Part shown: in pieces, positions 59,710 through 64,000 of the stretch
How the letters are laid out: every line of letters starts with the position of its first letter
Numbering within the stretch: position 1 is the stretch's first letter
Source of the DNA: Cylicocyclus nassatus
Taxonomy: Eukaryota > Nematoda > Chromadorea > Rhabditida > Strongylidae
Length of the DNA stretch: 64,000 nt
Assembly (NCBI GenBank): GCA_958299035.1
Contig: CATQJL010000001.1
Coordinates: 75,537,594-75,601,593 of the forward strand
Direction of reading: 5' to 3'
Position numbers and translations under genes: made by a program
Notes under the pieces: model-generated
What the model was told of the DNA's origin: nothing
Databases searched by the model: none
What the model saw: only the letters and a program-made list of their open reading frames with translations

Positions 59710-59841
59710 TCTATATTCCACAACCTCGTCTACCCCTAATCACTTGGTACCCACCGAATTGGTGCATCGGCCAGTGATTTTCCTTGTATTTCCTCGGCGA
59801 TTCCTTCTAAGGACCCAGGAAATCAAGGCCTAAGTCCCTCG

Positions 59842-60240
59842 TGGCAGGCTCTATTGCCAACTATTCGACTCTCGTGATTGCTGGTTCACCCACTTTCGCG
59901 ACTAAGAGTCTTACTAAGCTGTCAGGTCCTATCCACAGCTTAGTAGAGGTTTCTAGCTGACTGACTGGTTCATCCACAGTTAGCGACAGACTCCTCGCAC
60001 TCTCGGCTACTAATTAGCCAATATTCGACTCTAGTAATTGTTGGTTCATCCACTTTTACTAATACGAGTCTTGCTAAGCTATCAGGTCCTATCCATAGCT
60101 TAGCAGAGGTTTCTAACTGATTGACTTGTTCATCCACAGTTAGTAACAGAACTCCTCGAATTTTTTTTTGGCTTCCATTAGCCAAAAAAGACTCTGTGAT
60201 TGCTGGTCCATCCACTTTCACAACGAGAGTCATTTTGCGA
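59842..60240 (+). repeat. Structured leader repeats, left block
   Basis: One partial and two near-full units of about 160 bp (unit starts about 59953 and 60113). Each unit holds four stem-loops: GGTYCATCC loop on a CTARCTG/CAGTTAG stem, a GGCT/AGCC hairpin, a GTGA-type stem with a TGGTYCACCC loop, and CTAAGCTRT-CAGGTC-ATCC-AYAGCTTAG. The stems vary in a paired manner between units (see findings). Confidence 0.88.
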
Positions 60241-61875
60241 GAAGAACTTAAATACTGAGAAATGGCCGTTGTCATTGGAGCGCGTTTTCATCTCAGAACT
60301 TAGCGCTGTGCTCCATTTTCGTAACATGTGTTCTTTTCTTGCTTGAATCGTGGACCTTTCCTCTTTTAGATGTTCTGTACTGTCTCGGTTTTGCTCGTTA
60401 TTTGTCATTCTGTAATTGTTTCATATTGTTCACTTTCCAGAGTGCAATTCTTGTGGAAAAATGTCTGGTGGAAGCGGTGTTCCTCTGTCGGATCGACTAA
60501 ACGTGGAAAAAAACAAGCTGGACGAGAGCATCAGAAACTACTGGTATGTTCATTTGTCTTTTTGTCGAGGAAGTGGTAAGACATGGCCAGTTCTCGGCGC
60601 CCTTGCTCAGTTTATCGGGAGCGTTGACCATGCTGGTCGAAACATTATGCTTTGAAAACGTCTCTGGGTGTTTACGACGGGTGTACGATGGGAGGCTCAA
60701 TCAGGAGTTCGTGTTCTCGACTCACTTTCGATTTTACATCACCTAACCACCATTCTTACATGCTAGATTGTTTTATCCGTTTTGCAAAACAACGTTGTTG
60801 AAAAAAAAGCAAGTTGAATGTACTCGAGACCGATTTTCTGCTTATCACTGCTGAAACTCGGTTGTAATCAAACTTCGATATTCCGGAATTTTTGTTCAAA
60901 ACTTTGTCGTTGTTGTTTTGTCCAAGTTTCTGACTTTATTGCTTACGATAAAGCTACCCTCACCACCAAGGATGACGTGGTTGAGCAGAAAACGTGGGTA
61001 TCCATGATAATGTCGAACAACCCTCCCAAACAAGAATTAGCAAATGTAGTTGAGCCCCCAGCGTCCCCATCGTAACCACCGAAAGTGATGATGTTGTCCA
61101 AAAGTCGATATTCGTGGTCAGTAGGCCATAGCCTCCATGGACTGAGTTTGGGCGAAATATACCCCTTGGATATTGGGGCCCTGATATGGAACAGCGCCCA
61201 GTTTGGATTTGTATTCCCTTCATCTTCAAAACTTTGTGTTTATCTATCTCAGAAGGTCGTTCAGCGCTTTTTCTTTCTAGTTTCCCATCAGCGAGTGAAT
61301 CCAGCATATTGACGAGTCTTTGATGGTTACAACAAATGCTGCTGGACGCACCGAAGTGTTGGTGTCTCTGTTACAAAGATTTCCTAGCTTTCTCAGCTCA
61401 ATCCTTTAGGCATGAAATGAACGGAGGCGATTTGAAGCCGGATCTAGTTTACTTTCCGTGCATTGAAAAGGATTGCAAATACATAGGGCCAAACGCCGCA
61501 GCACTTCGCAAGCACTGTGAAAGATGCGACCCAGGGATTGTTGATCATAACGAAAATGTTGTTGCCTGGAACTTCGACATGTTAAAATCTTCTCTACTTT
61601 CAGTTTCTTCACTTTATATCGAACGTTTGCGTCATCATCTTTTCAACGTACTACACTGCCATGATATATTAGGCTCTGAGTTGTTCTTTTTTCTAGGAAC
61701 GTACTCATTATGTTTGTGGACATGACTTGCTACGTTATCAGTTATTGTAGATCAGATGCTTTACTTCATGCCGTCTATCATATTCAAGGACGTGTTCTGT
61801 CTGTTTCTGACCGTTCCGTTCGTTGTTCGATTTGAATAATAGAAAAATCAAAGTAAACGCATGTTCGGTGATCCA
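60241..61875 (+). other. Non-repeat segment interrupting the leader array, gene-like
   Basis: About 1.63 kb of unrelated sequence sits between the GTGA-type hairpin of one unit and a degraded AGCTAT-type hairpin. It contains an ATG exon (60461-60543) preceded by a TTTCCAG acceptor 21 bp upstream and ended by a GTATGT donor (MSGGSGVPLSDRLN start). It also has a frame ending in a TAA at 61073-61075 (TTKDDVVEQKTWVSMIMSNN), and a 61409-61615 interval whose peptide has a C-x4-C-x12-H-C zinc-finger-like pattern. I could not assemble a phase-consistent gene and recognise no family. Possibilities are a captured host fragment, an accessory ORF of the element, or an insertion. Confidence 0.45.
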
Positions 61876-62757
61876 TAGCACACCTATAGCCTAGCAAAGA
61901 GGTTTTTCTAGCTGACTGACTGGTTCATCCACAGTTAGCAACAGAAATCCTCGAACTTTTTTTGGCTTCCATTAGCCAAAACACTCTGTGATTGCTGGTC
62001 CATCCACTTTCACAACGAGTTTCATCTTGCGAAGCTATCAGGTCATATCCATAGCTTAGCAAGGAGATTTTCTAGCTGACTGGCTGGTTCATCCACAGTT
62101 AGAGACAGAAATTCTCGAACTTTTTTTGGCTTCCATTAGCCAAAACACTCTGTGATTGCTGGTCTATCCACTTTCACAACGAGTTTCATCTTGCGAAGCT
62201 ATCAGGTCATATCCATAGCTTAGCAAGGAGATTTTCTAGCTGACTGGCTGGTTCATCCACAGTTAGAGACAGAAATTCTCGAACTTTTTTTGGCTTCCAT
62301 TAGCCAAAACACTCTGTGATTGCTGGTCTATCCACTTTCACAACGAGTTTCATCTTGCGAAGCTATCAGGTCATATCCATAGCTTAGCAAGGAGATTTTC
62401 TAGCTGACTGACTGGTTCATCCACAGTTAGCGACAGAAATTCTCGAACTTTTTGGCTTCCATCAGCCAAAACACTCTGTGATTGCTGGTCCACCCACTTT
62501 TACAACGAGTTTCATCTTGCGAAGCTATCAGGTCATATCCATAGCTTAGCAGAGAGGTTTCTAGCTGACTGACTGGTCCATCCACAGTTAGCAACAGAAA
62601 TTCTCGAACTTTTTTTGGCTTCCATTAGCCAAAACACTCTGTGATTGCTGGTCCACCCACTTTCACAACGAGTTTCATCTTGCGAAGCTATCAGGTCACA
62701 TCCATAGCTTAGCAAGGAGATTTTCTAGCTGACTGACTGGTCCATCCACAGTTAGCA
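61876..62757 (+). repeat. Structured leader repeats, right block
   Basis: Units start at 61908, 62072, 62236, 62400, 62561 and 62725 (last partial). Spacing is 164, 164, 164, 161 and 164 bp. The units at 62072 and 62236 are nearly identical, so the array has expanded recently by whole units. Each unit has the same four stem-loops as the left block. Confidence 0.95.
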
Positions 62758-63094
62758 AAGAAATCTCAACTTTCCAAGCTCATTCACGATTGGTTCACCG
62801 ATCTTGAGCTTTGGATCGTTACATTCACGGGACAGGTTCCAACACCTTACCGTCCAGTACAGCGCACAAGCCAACCAGGCGCGCTCACTGACAGCTAGTA
62901 GACGTTCGGCACTCCATCGCCAGCTCACTAGAAAGCTTCCTTGCAACCAGTAAGGACAGCTATCGTATCGAGGCCAGCCCTGCTGTCGCCCTCAAGCCAA
63001 AGCGACCAACAAAAGGAGGATACACACGTCCGAATTGGAACGCTTGGAATCACTACACCAGTGCACGACCCTACCCCGTGCAGCAAAACAGAAA
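62758..63094 (+). other. Leader between the repeats and gag
   Basis: No repeat unit. A short related hairpin (ATTGGTTCACCGATC) is visible at about 62789-62805. The other frames are closed or unrecognised. Confidence 0.4.
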
Positions 63095-64000
63095 ATGGCA
63101 GCGCTCCAGATTTTCAAGTCAAAAATCAACAATGCCTGCGCACTCGTGAAGTCATACGAGTCGGAAGTGAACGAAATAAACACACCATTCACTTTTCCGG
63201 TGGAAAGGACTGAATGCGAGACGTACATCAAAACCAAAATGGGAGAGATAACGCATCTACTCAACTCTCTGCAAAATGCGGTTAAACTTCAAGACACACA
63301 AGTGAACGCCGCGATAGAATACATTGGAGCACGAAATGAAGAAAAAGAGAGAGACAAGCTTATGACAGAACTCAGCAAACACTTGGAGTTAGAATCTCTT
63401 CATTTGGAAGTCAAGGTCGTGCAGTGGCAGAACAAAGTTCAGTTCCGTCAAAACGAATTGAAGGATCAAGCTGCATTATTGCATACCAGTCTGCCAAGCA
63501 CATCAAGTCATGCAGCCAGCGACGAAGGCCAGACCTGGAACGGCAGCCTCCCAGAGCGCAACGAAAGGCAAATAAAAATCCGGAAGCCTCTGCTCGAAAT
63601 CCCTACCTTCTCAGGGAACTTCAGAGAGTTCAACAGCTTCTGGACAGTGTTTGAATCTCTCATCCACGCCGACGAAGACTTATCCGACACTGACAAGTTC
63701 CTCTTTCTGAAGCAAGCACTGAAGGGGAAAGCAGCAGCCACTTTGAGCTGCATACCCGTCATCGGAGAAAGATATCAGACAGCGATAGATATCTTGAAGA
63801 AACATTTCGATCGCTCTGCCAACATGGCAGATATACTTATAAACGAGATCGAAAAACTACCCAGGGCCTCAGATAATCCGAGAAGTTGCCGAAACACTTT
63901 CGAAGCAATCAACTCAAGGATCATTTACCTGGAGCAAACGGGAGCAAAGATGAACGCAGACAGACTTTGGCGTCGAATAATCTTTTCCAAATTTCCCGAA
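63095..64000 (+). CDS. BEL/Pao gag (DUF1759-type), open at window edge
   Basis: Structural protein of the retrotransposon; packages element RNA into particles. The ATG at 63095 (MAALQIFKSKINNACALVKS) opens a frame that runs 302 codons without a stop to the window end. The first 170 or so residues are charged and probably coiled-coil (GARNEEKERDKLMTELSKHL). A linker with many Ser and Gln follows. The DUF1759 signature starts about residue 172: PLLEIPTFSGNFREFNSFW, then DTDKFLFLKQALKGKAAATL, ILKKHFDRSANMADILINEI and a capsid-like helical stretch. The P-x-F-x-G-x-x-x-x-[FW] core is typical of BEL/Pao polyproteins. The intact frame suggests a recently active copy. A zinc knuckle, protease and RT should lie to the right of the window. 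Confidence 0.93.
   Translation, partial: MAALQIFKSKINNACALVKSYESEVNEINTPFTFPVERTECETYIKTKMGEITHLLNSLQNAVKLQDTQVNAAIEYIGARNEEKERDKLMTELSKHLELESLHLEVKVVQWQNKVQFRQNELKDQAALLHTSLPSTSSHAASDEGQTWNGSLPERNERQIKIRKPLLEIPTFSGNFREFNSFWTVFESLIHADEDLSDTDKFLFLKQALKGKAAATLSCIPVIGERYQTAIDILKKHFDRSANMADILINEIEKLPRASDNPRSCRNTFEAINSRIIYLEQTGAKMNADRLWRRIIFSKFPE

Larger units (their letters stand above)
59391..59840 (+). repeat. Probable BEL LTR (end approximate)
   Basis: Three perfect hairpins come first: GTTGATGA..TCATCAAC (59392-59415), TAGCCTACGGA..TCCGTAGGCTA (59440-59464) and ACTCACTCTTGAG..CTCAAGAGTGAGT (59476-59511). Then follow the promoter, CCCGGTCCACACCGGG (about 59656-59671), the poly(A) signal and AATCACT..AGTGATT (59738-59779). 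The right boundary and primer-binding site could not be fixed. Confidence 0.6.
59391..64000 (+). mobile_element. BEL/Pao LTR retrotransposon, 5' portion
   Basis: LTR-like 5' end TGTTGATGATTT at 59391, a TATA/poly(A)-signal region, a long structured leader, and an intact gag with a DUF1759-type domain continuing past the window. The matching 3' LTR is outside the window, so the LTR end is not fixed. The diverged LTR at 1-145 belongs to a different copy. The insertion point is at the end of the satellite terminal unit. Confidence 0.85.

Noticed and set aside
59970..60408. Minus-strand ORFs across the BEL leader
   Set aside because: Antisense to a retrotransposon leader and composed of the hairpin repeats; no domain recognised.
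62072..62757. CRISPR array or ordinary satellite
   Set aside because: Units are contiguous without unique spacers, lie between an LTR and gag, and show paired stem changes, so neither reading fits.

Overview
The window reads as intron-rich, repeat-choked nuclear DNA of a nematode, most likely a clade V (strongylid or hookworm-like) species. This rests on the nematode-style introns (49-60 nt minimal introns with GT and TTTTAG/TTTCAG borders), the divergence of the two recognisable genes, and the dense mix of Tc1/mariner-type inverted-repeat elements, hAT-type MITEs, a BEL/Pao retrotransposon and Helitron-like fragments. The species assignment is inference.

Only a few per cent is protein-coding. 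Two genes are recognised with complete or nearly complete splice models. One is L-2-hydroxyglutarate dehydrogenase (minus strand, 36516-39855, eleven exons whose phases all close; only a short 5' exon is missing). The other is the succinate dehydrogenase assembly factor SDHAF2/Sdh5 (plus strand, 46835-48713, three exons, complete, 135 aa). Both products are mitochondrial. Two more groups of phase-compatible exons have no recognised family: 22492-22932, and 33101-33994, the latter an acidic, Glu-rich C-terminus. A LINE reverse-transcriptase tail lies near 7.1 kb and an open BEL/Pao gag runs off the right edge from 63095.

Layout. 1-9 kb: a BEL LTR fragment, a Helitron-like repeat with a GTGCAG minisatellite, a CAGTGGCGG MITE fragment, a 351-bp GT microsatellite, a LINE tail and small hairpin elements. 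9-22 kb: inverted GTGTTAC minisatellites, a tRNA-like segment, and five elements with inverted ends of mariner or Tc1 character (13.7, 16.3, 17.6 and 19.9 kb, the last with two MITEs nested inside). 22-23 kb: unidentified exons. 25.35-30.97 kb: a 5.6-kb imperfect palindrome with a 12-bp centre, both arms sharing a nested hAT-type MITE. 31-36 kb: hairpin MITEs and the acidic gene. 36.5-39.9 kb: L2HGDH. 40-46.5 kb: a Helitron-like element with its own internal palindrome, a mariner-type element, and perfect hairpins. 46.8-48.7 kb: SDHAF2. 49-52.8 kb: hairpin MITEs and a foldback with tRNA-like arms. 52.8-59.4 kb: a two-part (about 290-300 bp) higher-order satellite, split by a 1.88-kb element with a perfect 8-bp target duplication (hAT-like). 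59.4-64 kb: a BEL/Pao element.

The most unusual feature is the 5' region of the BEL/Pao element. Its LTR and more than 3 kb of leader are a chain of short stem-loops. The leader contains about eight copies of a roughly 160-bp unit, each predicted to form four hairpins, several sharing a GGTYCATCC loop. The stems differ between copies by paired changes that keep base-pairing, which is the signature of selected RNA (or single-stranded DNA) structure. A 1.6-kb segment with gene-like exons and a zinc-finger-like peptide interrupts the array.
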